Assembly (NCBI RefSeq): GCF_027942865.1 | Contig: NC_134510.1 | Span: 19,895,209 to 19,959,208, forward strand | Origin: Odontesthes bonariensis | Lineage: Eukaryota; Chordata; Actinopteri; Atheriniformes; Atherinopsidae | Reading direction: 5' to 3' | Length of the DNA stretch: 64,000 nt | Shown: one piece after another, positions 22,753 through 35,000 of the stretch | Layout: each line of letters begins with the position of its first letter | How positions within the stretch are numbered: position 1 is the stretch's first letter | The notes under the pieces: model-generated | Seen by the model: only the letters and a program-made list of their open reading frames with translations | The model's database searches: none | Told to the model about the DNA's origin: nothing | Program-made: the position numbers and the translations under genes

Positions 22753-25745
22753 ATGTCCACTCAGGGAGGAGTCAAACCTCTGTGCTTCGGTCAGGTGGTC
22801 ATCGGACCCCCGGGTTCAGGTAAAACCACGTACTGCCAAGGAATGCAGGAGTTCTTGACCAGCCTCGGGCGCAAGGTGGTTGTGGTGAATATGGATCCAG
22901 CCAACGAAGGAATACCATACTCCTGTGGAGTGGACATCTCGGAGCTGGTCACCCTGGACGATGTCATGGACAGCTTGAAGCTTGGGCCCAACGGCGGGCT
23001 TCTCTACTGCATGGAGTATGTGGAGGCTAACCTGGACTGGTTGGAGAATAAACTGAAAGCACACAGAGACTGTTACTTCTTGTTTGACTGTCCAGGGCAG
23101 GTTGAGCTCTACACCCACCAGAGTTCAGTAAAGAATATTTTCTCACAGTTGGCCAAGTGGAATATCAGGGTGAGCCTCCTGACCATGGGTACATGTTATT
23201 TATCTAACATCCCCTGAGCCCCCTGAAACTCAAACCTCACCACACCACACAACCCTAATTCTGCACCGAATTAACACCATAAAGGTCCCCTTCAGACTGC
23301 ATTTAGGTGTAATTATTCTCACTCTCCCACGTTTTTTCTTCTTCTTCCTTTTAGCTGGCGGCAGTGCACCTCGTGGACTCTCATTACTGCGCTGACCCTG
23401 CCAAGTTCATCTCCGTGCTGTGCACCTCTCTCTCCACCATGCTGCACGTGGAGCTTCCCCACGTCAACATCCTCTCCAAGATGGACTTAATTGAGCAGTA
23501 TGGCAAACTTGGTAAGTGAAGGGCTCTTAGCTGTACCTCCAGCAAGTTCAATTCTTCATCCACGGCGCTGACACTCTTTGCTGTGTGTACTCGTGCAGCC
23601 TTCAACCTGGACTTCTACACAGAGGTTATGGACCTGACCTATCTTCTCGATCACTTGGCCGCAGACCCCTTCTTTAAAAAATTCCACCGTCTAAACGAAA
23701 AGTTGGCAGAAGTCATACAGGATTACAGCCTCGTCTCCTTTGTGCCTCTCAATGTACAGGTATCACTGCAGTTTTGTCTTTTTTTAAAAATAAGTTCATC
23801 TGTGTGTGGCAAAGAATGAACCTCACGGACTCAACGTGGTTCACTCTACCCCATAGGAGCTAATGTTTAGGGATGCAATGTGTTGCTCTGTGTTTGTTTG
23901 CAAGTTTCTGACTTGATAGTACTTGCATGTGTTATTTTTGTAGCAGAATTTGAATGGTTGACCAGTTTTTTTTTTTTTGTTTTTTTTTGTTCCAGGTAAA
24001 GGTTTACGCACCTCTTAGCCTAGTCGCTAGTGCTGAATTACTATTTTCATCAAATAATTAGCAACAGAGTAAATCCCATTTAAGCTGCACGTTTTCACTT
24101 GTTTTATATTTTACACCATTAAGCGAGCAGCATGAAAGTAGAATCGTACGTTGCCTTTCACGTTAAATGGTGTTTTTTCTTTTTGCTCAAAATTACCAGA
24201 AGGAACCAGAAGAAAAGTTAACATGGAGATGTTTAAACTACTATGTTCAGGCTCTTGAGCTGCGAGTTGTGTGTACGGCGGCTTGTAAGCTTCTATTGCA
24301 GCATGCATATTAACACCTATGTTGAGCTTTGATTGAAGGCCAATCTCGCAGTTAAAAGATGCATTTGTTTTTACTGTCCATTTGCTATATCCGCAGCTCA
24401 TCTCAGATTTATCCCGCTGTTGGATTTATCTAAGTTTGCTCAGAGACACTGCGTGTGCACAAAGAATCCCTTTTATTACATTACTCTACATGGGTTGTAA
24501 AATAGTTACGCGCCCACAGAGCATCCAAACTGAGTAAAAGTCATCTGAGCGTCTGAAACAAATGCACTTCAGCCCCTCTGAGAAATCCCAAGTCATATTT
24601 CATCACAAATCTCTTCTCGCTTTTGGAACTGAGGATCGGACCAGTTTTCTGTGAATAGCTACGTGAATGTTACCTCTAGATGAAGAGTGATTTGATCCCG
24701 TCCGCGTCCAGAAACAGGAGTTTAGACCACGTGCCGGCTCTGAAAATGGGACTACAGAGGCACACAAAATGCGGATAGCCTCTTGTTCTAACATGGTGAA
24801 AATCCTGATGCATTTCTACTTTCTGCTCCCCCCTGAGATAACAGCCACTTGTTACCTTGGTTAACTCATATACTTCTATATGCAGCCAGTGTGAAAAGCA
24901 AAAAAAGCAACAACACCTTTGACCCTGAAAGAGAGAAAAAAAAAAAAAAACAAACTTTGTGATAGTGAAGTTTTGGAGTTTTGTGGCTTTGAATGCATCT
25001 GTTGCTTGTCTCGCCAAGCCAAACTTTGCTCAACAAAACACAAGGCTGAGGAAGCTGTTATCCCATTTTCAAGGTTTCAGAAACTCAGAAGGCCTCCTCG
25101 TGCTGTAAATCTGCACGGCGGCGGCTCAACACACTCGATAAAGCCAGACTTGTGAAAGCCCTAATACTAATATTGACTTTGCGTGCTGCTATCGTAACTC
25201 TAGAAACCAGAAATGAGAATGTCTTTAAACAGCATATTATCAAGGTTTCAGTGAGAGTTTTTCTTTTTTTCTTCCTTACAGCAAATACTTAGCAAGTGGT
25301 TAGTTTTTTTTGAGTTTCTCCAGGGAAATCCCCAGATCACATGCTGTTCTTTGCTCTCTCCAGGACAAAGAGAGCATGATTCAGGTCTTACGCACTGTGG
25401 ACAAGGCCAATGGCTACTGCTTTGGAGACCTGGAGGAGAGGAATCTGCAAGCGATGATGTCAGCTGCTGTGGGGGCCGACTTCCAGTTCAACTCGTATCC
25501 TTTCCTAATCACTGCGGCGACTCAGTGTGACTCATCCGGTTTAAGATCAAACCTAAAGGCACTTTGAGACTCAGCAATACCCTTGATTATGTCAAAAGCT
25601 AACCTGAATCTGACAACATACACCAAACATGTGAAGGTTTTATTGTGTTTTCCTTAATATTTGACCCTCTAGTACTCTTGGGGTCCAAGAAAGGTACGTC
25701 GAAACCAGTGGAAAGAGCGTGGAGGAGGAAATGATGGAGCCGTGA
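22753..25745 (+). CDS. gpn2: GPN-loop GTPase 2
   Basis: Five coding exons, 22753-23169, 23355-23511, 23599-23759, 25364-25494 and 25673-25745, join in phase to give 312 residues; the human protein has 310. Motifs: P-loop GPPGSGKT at residues 18-25, DPANE near 48-52, the family-defining Gly-Pro-Asn loop at 78-80, DCPGQ at 112-116, and SKMDL as the guanine-specificity NKxD equivalent. The protein ends [14 protein letters not shown]...MMEP. GPN GTPases act as dimers in the cytoplasm in assembly and nuclear import of RNA polymerases, mainly Pol II. The last intron is a strong U12-type candidate (listed separately). Intron 3 (23760-25363, 1.6 kb) shows no other gene. AATAAA at 26022-26027 ends the transcript. 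Confidence 0.96.
25495..25672 (+). other. Candidate U12-type (minor spliceosome) GT-AG intron in gpn2
   Basis: The donor is GTATCCTTTC, matching the U12 consensus RTATCCTTT exactly. Near the other end, TTCCTTAAT matches the U12 branch-point consensus TTCCTTRAY; the likely branch A at 25657 lies 15 nt before the exon. No pyrimidine-rich tract of U2 type precedes the AG. The splice keeps the frame (TC|T = Ser) and restores the family sequence NSTLG. Confidence 0.9.
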
Positions 25746-28189
25746 AATGAAAAGACCAAGTCACAGGACAAAAGTGGATGCCTCCCAAGCACCAGTACAC
25801 CAGTCGAGTCTTGGCGACATCTATCTCCCTTGGCCTGAATTCATAGACTCAACAGAAAAAGGAAGGGAAAGACAGGAACTAGAACTAGGTGCTGTAAAGT
25901 AGTTGCTTTTACTAAACCTCGTCAAAATACACACTGAGGTCGACAGAGTGAAGAAAATGCTGAGATTTCCTTTCCTATATTAACGACGTGTTGTCTGAAT
26001 AATCTTGTATTTGTACTGGCAAATAAAGTTTCTTATTGACACCAATGCTGATTCTTAAGAGGTACCGAAAGCGGAGTCCCTCGTTTTCATGTTTGAAGTG
26101 ACCCGAACAAACGTTGAAACATTTTCCTTGCTTCTTATTTTAGATTATTGGTGCGCTCAAAGTGTGTTCTTTCTTCAGTGAATTGCGGTGAAGAGTTAAG
26201 AGTTTGCAGAGGACTTTTACCGTGTATGTCATCCCGTGTGCATTGCTATACGAAGTGAGAATGACGCTGGACAGGCGTCAGAAAAAAAGCATTTTTCCTC
26301 TCTTACTAAGCTTTTGAATATAAAGGAGCATGCATGGCAATGTGCGGTGCCACAGATGACCTTTTAACATTTTCAGAACCATCTGTTTGGTCAGATTGAC
26401 TTTTGTTTAACATTTAGGTCGGAATGAAACGACGTGCTATCCTATGAATTGAGAGTAATTACAGGTTACTTTATACAAACAGCTGCACCAAAACCCCTTA
26501 ACAAAGACGGTGTGAATCTAAGCCGTCAGCAACACATCATAACCGCAGTAAAAACTGCCTTGGTCAAGAACCGGTGCTCGCGCTGTATGTCGGGTCCGTT
26601 TTGACCAGCAGGTGGCGCATGCGCTCGCAAATCCTCCTCCCAGATCCACAAAAATCTGCTCCGATTCTTTCCAGCAGCCGAAGCAGAAAAATTAAGTCAG
26701 GCGGGGAGAGGAAGCCACATTAAATCTGTGTTTCTGCACAACTGGCCCTGTGTCTGGTCTTTGGGATGGAAGATCTTCTGTCTTACTGAATGCTGCAAAA
26801 AAAAAGCTCTCTACTTCCACTGTTTCCACTGCTGCCAACTGCGCTCTTTCTTCACAGTTCAAAATCTATCCTATCTGCATTTTGGTTGTACCCCTGCCAC
26901 TAAAACCGACACAATCTCAGGCCAGCATTCAGTGCGAGGCTCTGTGCGTGCACGCACTTCTGCTGTGTTGCAGTTATACTGAAATAAAAGCGTGATCCAC
27001 TTTGCGAGCTCGCGCTGATGTGGGAAATCACATTAACCCTGTGTGGTGTGATGTGGCCGCAAATTATATGTGGACAGCTTCCTGCCTGCAAAGCTCTGTG
27101 TGCATTAGGGGGGTGTGTCAGGCTGAATGTTAAATTGTGTTTCGATGTTTGTACATGTGATCAAGTATGCCTCCTCATTGGTACTTCCTGCCTTTTTTTT
27201 TCTTCCTTTAAGCCCCCTAGAGGTAGATGTGTGTGTTTGTGCGTGTGTGTGAGAGGGAGAGCATGAGATACGGTTTGTGTGCGCGCGCCTGTGTGGCAAG
27301 AGTGAGAACAGAAACCGAAAGGCAGCCTTGTCCTACTTACATGCCAAATCTGAATTTTAATCAATACCCAAATCGAACAATTAAATTCCTCATGAAGATT
27401 TTACTGCTTCAGCTTTTAATTATTTCTCTCTCTCAAACACACACACACGCACACAAAAAACTCCCTCAGTTCACCACACACACTTCATTACCATCCCACC
27501 CCTGCTCAATGCAGTGCACACACCCAGTGTGCTAAAAAAGGTCCCCTTCATTTGTCAGCGGAGAAGGGGACTCAAATGTTACATTAAAAAAAAAAAAAAG
27601 AAATGTTCTGAGACTTTAAAACTGTTCACGCTTCTTCTCTCCGGGAGATAAGGTGTCGTTTTTTCTGTTTAGTATAGTTCAGTGTTTGGAGGCTGAGAGA
27701 GAGCAGGAGCCTGTGCGCCCATCCCCCCACACTCAGCACAGAGTGTTTCTGCTGGAGTGAGATACAGACAGAGAGGAGAGGGGGTGGTAGAGGAGAGCAG
27801 AGCAGGCAGGCAGGCAGGCAGGGGAGGGAATAAGAGGGAATGTGCATTGCTAGTCTCGTTTGCTGCAAGGCTTCCTCCTTCTGCTGTGGAAAAACCTGTG
27901 TGTGTTGCCTCTCTTGTCTCAATGCCTCTCAGAGACGCTGGTGGGAAATAACCAAAACCACCAGTGCAAAAGCATATCTATGAGTTCAATATATTTAGTA
28001 AGATAAAGAAATAACCACTCTTTACTTTCTTATTTTGTTTTACCGACAATGTAACTGAATTATTTTAAGGAATTTTCATCATTCATGTAGTGAATCATCG
28101 ACGACTGTATCACTTCCATTGCTCCTTATAAACTGAATGGGTATTAATTCCTAGTCAGACTGTTGTCCATATTTGAGGAGCATGACCAA
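25746..28189. other. gpn2 3' UTR and spacer towards arid1a
   Basis: The gpn2 3' UTR runs to the AATAAA at 26022. Beyond it I see no exon. Features are a CTCF-like motif at 26605, an alternating CA/TG-rich segment between about 27225 and 27470, an A run near 27587, and a short GGCA/CAGG direct repeat near 27805. Open frames across 26728-27950 have low complexity and no family motif. Confidence 0.45.
26605..26618 (+). promoter_or_regulatory. CTCF-consensus motif between gpn2 and arid1a
   Basis: CCAGCAGGTGGCGC fits the CTCF core CCASYAGRKGGCRS at all 14 positions. It lies in a short CpG-rich patch (CATGCGCTCGC follows). CTCF binds this core in vertebrates to set loop and insulator boundaries. 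Occupancy cannot be judged from sequence. Confidence 0.5.
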
Positions 28190-28830
28190 CACGTGACACA
28201 AAATAACCACGGAGAAATGTGAAATGACCACAAACAGACCTGAATTAGACATAAAATGACCTGAAAGACACATGGACTGGCTACAAAGACATACAAAAGG
28301 GCCACAATGTAACACAAACCAATGCAAAGAGATGTAAAACAACCAAATTGACCTGAATGATAAACAAAATGGCCTCAAAGAGACACAAAATAACCTAAAT
28401 GTGACACAAAACCGCATTATAGAGTTGCAAAAAGGCCAAAATGTGATACAAACCACCGCAAAGAGATGTAAAACAACAAATTACCCTGAATGTTACACAA
28501 AATGAACTCAGACACAAAATCTCCAAAATTTGACACAAAACAGCATCATAGAGTCGCAAAAGGGCCAAAATGTGATACAAACCAACCACAGAGAAATGTG
28601 AAACAACCATATTAACCTGAATGTTCCCCAAAATGGCCTCAAAGAGCCACAAAATAACCAAAATGTGACACAAAACAGCCACAGAGAGATGTAAAACAGT
28701 CACATTTACCAGAATTTACCTCAAATTGGTCTCAAAGAGAAACAAAATTATCAAAATGTGACGCAAATATCAAATGGTCACAAAATGGCGACAAAGATGC
28801 AAAATGACCTAAATGTAGTTTGAGGCGACA
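28190..28830. repeat. Degenerate tandem repeat, higher-order period about 130 bp
   Basis: The stretch is built from short units resembling GACACAAAATAACC and CCAAAATGTGA. Larger blocks recur: GGCC..AATGT.A.ACAAACC begins at about 28300, 28434 and 28563 (steps 134 and 129), and CCTCAAAGAG-type blocks recur at about 28371 and 28635, with a shortened version in between near 28503. The copies are strongly diverged, so the array is old. Open frames read on the minus strand here are repeat translations and not genes. Confidence 0.75.
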
Positions 28831-29779
28831 GAAAGTAATGTAATGTCTGTGTTCAGTCAACCACATCATGATAAGTGCTTAAATAGTGGGCAATTTGACT
28901 GAAGAAATGTAGAAGCCTTTTGGGCGAGAGGTGAAATATATTCAAGAACTATGAGGAGAAGCTCAGTTGCCTTCTGTTTAAGCCATTAAGAAAACCCAAT
29001 TGTTACACTTAATATAATAACTGAGAGGGAAATTGGCAACAAAGAACAGCTAAATGAAATACAAATAACCACCAGACACAAAATAAACATAGAGATATTA
29101 AAGGGCAAAAACGAGACAGAAATTGAGAATTTGAAGAACTTGAAAGACAAATAGTTGGAGACAAACACACTCTCACAACAAAACCAAAAACACACACGGA
29201 GTCTGCATGATTTGAGTGCTTTGTGTGAATTTTGCACATGTGCCCAGTCTATGTGTAGGCTAATATGTACCTCACAATGCGTCCCCCTGCTTTTTTACAT
29301 GTACAACTGTGGCATCATACTCGTTGCATACAGTTGCATATTTCATTATTCAGTCAGTGCTCTCTGTTCAACTTCACCGGGCTGCACTTTCTTTGGTGAA
29401 CGCTTCTTGGTTGTTTTTCACTCGAACGCACATTAAGACTTATCATGTGCAGAAAATATTCCACCTACAGGGTAAAAGAAAAGAAAAAAAGAGACACAAC
29501 ATGAGGGTTTCAGACAAGAAAAATCCGGGCCTCCTCGGATAAGAGGCAGTCCGTGTTTTGCGGCCACCCGTGCGGCTCAGTAAAATGGCTGTATGTAGCG
29601 GAGCCTCGTGTTGGTTGGGCTAGCTCCCTGCCTCTACCCGGGCTCAGTAACACAACTCCCACAACAATTTCTGTCGCTTCTTTACGCATTGTATGGAGCC
29701 TCCATCATCTCTCAAACCCATTTACGGAGCCGGAACCGGTGGGATGGCAGCCGGATTCGGTCCGGAATAAGGGGTGGGA
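28831..29779. other. Upstream flank and CpG-rich promoter zone of arid1a
   Basis: The left two-thirds is ordinary AT-rich sequence without exons. From about 29525 the base composition shifts to GC- and CpG-rich with no TATA box, as expected for the promoter and 5' leader of a broadly expressed gene. The transcription start cannot be fixed. Confidence 0.4.
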
Positions 29780-29850
29780 ATGAATCGACACAAGGATTAA
29801 TGTTTCTAAAGAATTATTTATATTCAATGCTAGCTTTTGATTGTGACTGA
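29780..29850 (+). promoter_or_regulatory. Two overlapping upstream ORFs in the arid1a leader
   Basis: ATG at 29780 opens a 6-codon frame that stops at 29798-29800. The final A of that stop is also the A of a second ATG at 29800 (TAATG), which opens a 16-codon frame ending at 29850, 40 bp before the arid1a start. If transcription starts upstream of 29780, these would lower or regulate initiation at the main ATG. Translation of them is not shown. Confidence 0.5.
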
Positions 29851-29889
29851 CTCGCCGAGAGAGGGAGAGAGAGGTGGGGGGGGTATATC

Positions 29890-32039
29890 ATGGCCGCTCA
29901 GGTCGCCAGCGCCGCCACTCTTAACACTAGCCCGCCTTCCGAACTCAAAAAGCCGGATCGAGACCCCAAGGAAGAGTCTGTTCCCGTAGAGAAGCAGTCG
30001 GATAAAAAGCAGCCGGGTTTGGACAGCGGATCGCCGGGCCGGGTGGATCTGCAGGACGGGGCCGACGGTGGAAATGCAGGGGGAGGAGGGGAACCTGAGA
30101 TGAAGAACGGGAATGGGAACCCGCCCAGGGCTAACAATAATACCCAGAATGACTCTGTAGGACCGGAGGGAAATAACAACCCCGGTTTGGTGCATCACCA
30201 CGGCCCCGCTTTTCCTCCACCTTCGTACGGATACGGTCAGCACTACGGTCGGGCCCCTTTTCATCAACATGGCGGACAACAAAGCCCTGGCATGGCAGCT
30301 GCTGCGGGTCCGGTTGTGCAGTCGAGCAACATGATGGACCCGTATCAGCCTAATTCACACGAGCATGGCTTTTCAAACCATCAGTTTAACAATTACAACC
30401 CATTCCCGAACAGGACTCCCTATCCCGGCCAAGCATACGCCATGAACTCCCCTCGCAGTGCTCAGGCGCCGACAGCTGGGGGGCAGCCAGCTAAGCAGCA
30501 GCCGCCACCAGGAGGACCATCGGCAATGGCTGGATCTTACAGTAACCAGAGATATAACATTGGAAACCCTCAACCAACATCCACGCCGACACTCAACAAG
30601 CTCCTAACGTCCCCCAGCTCATCGCGGGGATATCCAAACTACCCGTCTAGTGACTACAGTAGCCAAGAAGGAGCTAGCAAGGGACCAGCAGACATGGGCA
30701 GTAGCGGTCAGTACGGAGGGAGCAATCCGGGTTGGCAACAAAGGAGTCATCACCCGTCGCCCATGAGCCCGGGAAGTGCTGGGCAGCCGCTAGCTAGGAG
30801 CCAGGTAAAACCAGTCTTTTACTGAAACACGGGCTTTAGCACGTCTGCTTCCCTCTGAGCTAGTTCACAACGCAGCAGGCCAGCCATTGTCTGATACTAG
30901 TTCGCAAAGACTCTAAAATGGCTGCCTCTCGTGTGTATTTTTTTTCTCTTTACACCACACCATTAAATAAGTGTTGCTTTTAATAAATGCATGAAGGCAC
31001 GTAGTCGCAGCAGAGTGTTCATTATATAAGGTATAAGTTGGTGAAATTATGTTCAGGAAGCCAAGAAGGCCTGACTTTGAAAAGGGGGCGAAAATGCAAA
31101 GCTTCGTGTTTTCACCGTGAGCTTTGCTACTCCCTTTTAATCGCGGACTTTTCAGGACTATTTGTCATAAGCAAGCTTTACTATGCGGCTCTATAACGTG
31201 CCCTCACACCGTAGTACATGGGGGTTGCTTATACCCTGATTTTTATACTGTTTCTTGCCTGGTAAGCTGTAATTTTGCGGCCATGACGGAAGGAATGTGT
31301 TTGGTGCCGAGTGAGTCCTTCACGGTTAGTTAAATGGCCTGTTTAGGTCCTGTTTTAAATTGCTTATTTGCCTCGTGAGATGTCAGGAAGAGACGCATAT
31401 TGTTAGATTTTGGCAATATATTGATTAAATGCGTTCGCTTGTGATAAAAGGATTCCGGACTTTCCACGCATGCTGCCTGTAAACAGTCAACTCTGCCTTA
31501 TGAGTGACTGAGTGCAGCCTGCAGATTGCAGTTTGCAGTGGGATTTGAATTGTGGAGGTAAAATCCGACTGTCAAAGCCAGGAGATAGTTGGTCTTGGGT
31601 TGACATGCTAGCTGAAATCTGATTGGCTCCTCATCCGCTGCTCATGGCCATTTATAATTACATGTGATGCAAGGGAACAGTTGCTGATAAGAACACACAG
31701 CATTAGCTCATCACAGGGTCACTTAGGCCATTACTGCCTCACTCCTCCACCCAGCTCCACTGTTTTACTTTTAAAAACACACACTTTAAGAGCAGCTGGG
31801 GGCACAGAAAAAAAAAACGTGGTCATGTATTTCTTCAAAAACCTCTTATTAGGCCTGATTTTTAGGTGCTGCATGGTTGCTCCACTAGAACACCAGAGAG
31901 ATCATCATGATAGCTCCAGTCTGCATCAGTGTGTGAGATTGGATTGATTTGATATATAATTCAAATTAAACTATAATAGCATTACTACAGTCGTTCAATT
32001 TTCACAACATAATGGCTTAAGATGAGATCTGTTGTCAAA

Positions 32040-32071
<32 letters not shown>

Positions 32072-35000
32072 CTATCCTTGATTTTTGCCAAGATAAATTA
32101 CAGATTACTTGTTTTGTTTTTTTGGGGGGGGGGGTATTCCAACTCATTACACAATAGCAAAAGCCAACCTTGTGCTCTGCCCAGGAGGATGTGTGTCCTG
32201 CTGCTGTATCTGGCATGCCACACAAGTTTGACTGTGTGCCTGCAAAGAATTCCCCCAATCCTCCCCCCAAGCCAATCAGAAAGCAGTCCACCATCTCTCA
32301 TCCACCACAGGAGTTTCCTCTCTGTTTTATGCAGATTAGCCATGTGCTGCTCTTATTTATTTCACCTCATTATCTTGGATCTGCAGTATGTCACATAAGG
32401 CATGGTGTATACTATTAGTAAAGGGACTGCTTTGGAGCTGAGGATGCTCCTCTCAGCAAAGTGCACATGTGGGAGATCTGATTTGAAGTAAAATCCGGGG
32501 ACAATTTTAGTTTGTACATATTTCTTTTGTTGAAACTGTTATGGGAGACCTGACCTTTTTATATATAGTGAAACACTTGTTTAAGTTAAAAACGATGAGT
32601 CAGACTTAGGACTTGTTTGCTGGGTAATGGTGTGTGCATGCTCGTACATTTTTCACTCTCTCTGGATGTTGTTAAAGTACTTCTCTCATTTCTGGTGTCA
32701 TTCATCCAAAGCCAAACTGCCTTCTCTGGGGAGAAAAAAAAGCTACTTGGACCAGGCTCAAAACAGGAGCACAGCTGGGATATGTTTAAGATTGGGCAGA
32801 CTGCCCTCCTTTCGAAAGGAGATATATATAGCTCTGTTGACTTCCGAAACTATGGCAAAGTAAGGTAAAAAAAATATCAGGGTAATGACCGTGGGAAATA
32901 AGGTAAGAGTTGGGGAAAGAAAAAAAAAAAAAAGCACAACTTCTCCATTCTCCATTCACCGAAGTTTGTTTTTATACTTTGGGTCTATGATGGTTGCACA
33001 CCGCAGCCAGGTATTTTAGGGCCTTTGAAAAACACGCTGTGATGGCATAATTGCATATGGGTGAGGAAGGCTGCTTGTAAGTTTTGACATCTGTTGATTT
33101 TTATTTCCTAACTTATTTAGTCGTTAACTGAAGTTATTGTCTCATTTTCTTGTCCAGCCACCTGTTCCCATGGATCCGATGGGAAAAATGAGAGGTCAGC
33201 CATATGGAGCAGGCAGTCCGTACAGTCAGCAGACTCAGCAGGGGCCTCCAACAGGTCCTCAGCCCGGGCCGGGGTACCCTGCCCAGGGTTACGGCCCACC
33301 AGGTCCCCAGCGATACCCAGTGGGAATGCCAGGACGTACCCCTGCAGGCATGGGTGCCATGCCCTATGGTCCACAGGTATTTGATCCTATTCTGAATGAA
33401 TGTTTTTCACTCGTGTTTTCTGCTGTCTTTCTAAAGTTGTTCTCTGTATTCTGTTTAGATGGGATCTTATGCGCAGCAGGGACCAGGAGGATATGGCTCT
33501 CAGGGCCAGGCACCTTATTACAGCCAACCTGGTCAAGCTCCTCACCCAAGTCAGCAACAAACTCCGTATTCCCAACCCACACCCGGACAACCCAGCGGGC
33601 AGTCGCCTTATCCAGGACAGCCTCACCCTCCACCAACTTCTGCTCCACTCACCCAGGGAGGACCACCCTATCAGCAGCCCCACATGCCCCAACAGTCCCA
33701 GGGGCCACTGCCAGGCCCATCCCAAGGGCCCCCACAGTCTCAGCCACCTTATTCTCAAACGTCAGCCCCCCAGCCCAGCCAGTCTCCCTACGCCCAACAG
33801 CAGGGAGCTCCCAATCAGACCCCACTGCAGCCAAGTTCCCAGGCTAGCCCTGGATCACAAGGCCAATCCAACTACCCAGGATCCACACAGGGCCCTCAGC
33901 AACCCCCTTCACAGCAACAGCAGGCACAGTCTCATCCACAGCAGCCACCGGGGCACAGCCAACACCCACAGGGCCAGCCTGCAGCATACCAGCAGAATGC
34001 TCAGCAGCAGCAAGCACAGCAGTCACCTTATCAGCGTTTTCCTCCCCCCCAGCAGCAGGTACTTCCCTCGGCCTTGTATCAAATTCGTATGTCGGACTCG
34101 TGTTTTTTTTTTTTTTCTCTCTCAGTGCTTCCATTTCATTATAGTTAAACATGTGGGTTTTTTTTGTTTTTGTTTTTTTAGGAAGTATCCCAGGACTCGT
34201 TTCAGTCCAGCGCCCCTCCCTCCACTCAGCCTAAACCTGGCCAAGAGGACAGCCAAGGCCGCCCCTCCAGTCTACCGGTCAGTAATGCCTGTTAAATCAC
34301 AGCTGGGTCGCATTCAGTGTTTTTGCTTTTCACCTTAATGAATGACAGTTAGTTCCTATCTTTGTATAGTTGTTCTCTTACAACTTCTGAGGCTAATTAC
34401 AGTACAGTTTTTTTCTGTTTTTATTATGAATGAAAGGTATTTGTGTGAACGGGTTTCTGCTACTGTTTTGTCGTACTGTGGCCGCTGCGCTTTCTGCTCC
34501 TCAGTGATTTTTGTCATTGTTTTTTCTGCTGCTGCACTTCTGTGGTTGTTGGGGCACAGCTGTGTGGCTGATGCTTGTGGAAATGAGGTGTTTTAGTTTG
34601 TGTGGATGAGAATTGTGAAGATTGAAAACCTGGCTCGCTCAAAACAAAGCATATTCATTCTTAATTCATTTATTTATTTATTTTTCAATTAAATTCCTCA
34701 GCTAAGTGAGTTATAAATTCATCCGTGCGCCGAGTGTTTGGGCAGACATCTTTTCTGGCTGCACATATTCATGTCAATAATTAGTTAATGATGGTAAGAC
34801 GTGTGCACGTGAGTACCAGAATTTAGACCTTATCAGAGAATCAAAAGCATTTTCTACTGCTTGTATCTTATGTTTACTTTCAGTTGAATAAGACCGTTTA
34901 AAAAAAAAAAAAAAAGACATGTCAGTGGCCCTGCCTGTACCTTTGTTAGAATTCACAACATGTGGACGAGTTGCTGCAGATAGTAAAAACTTACAGGTGC

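Noticed and set aside
28151-28703. Two open frames of about 100 codons on the minus strand.
   Set aside because: They read through the degenerate tandem repeat and give low-complexity, repetitive peptides.
33364-33758. Long open frames opposite to and out of frame with arid1a exons 3 and 20.
   Set aside because: They are shadows of GC- and repeat-rich arid1a coding sequence and carry no independent motif.
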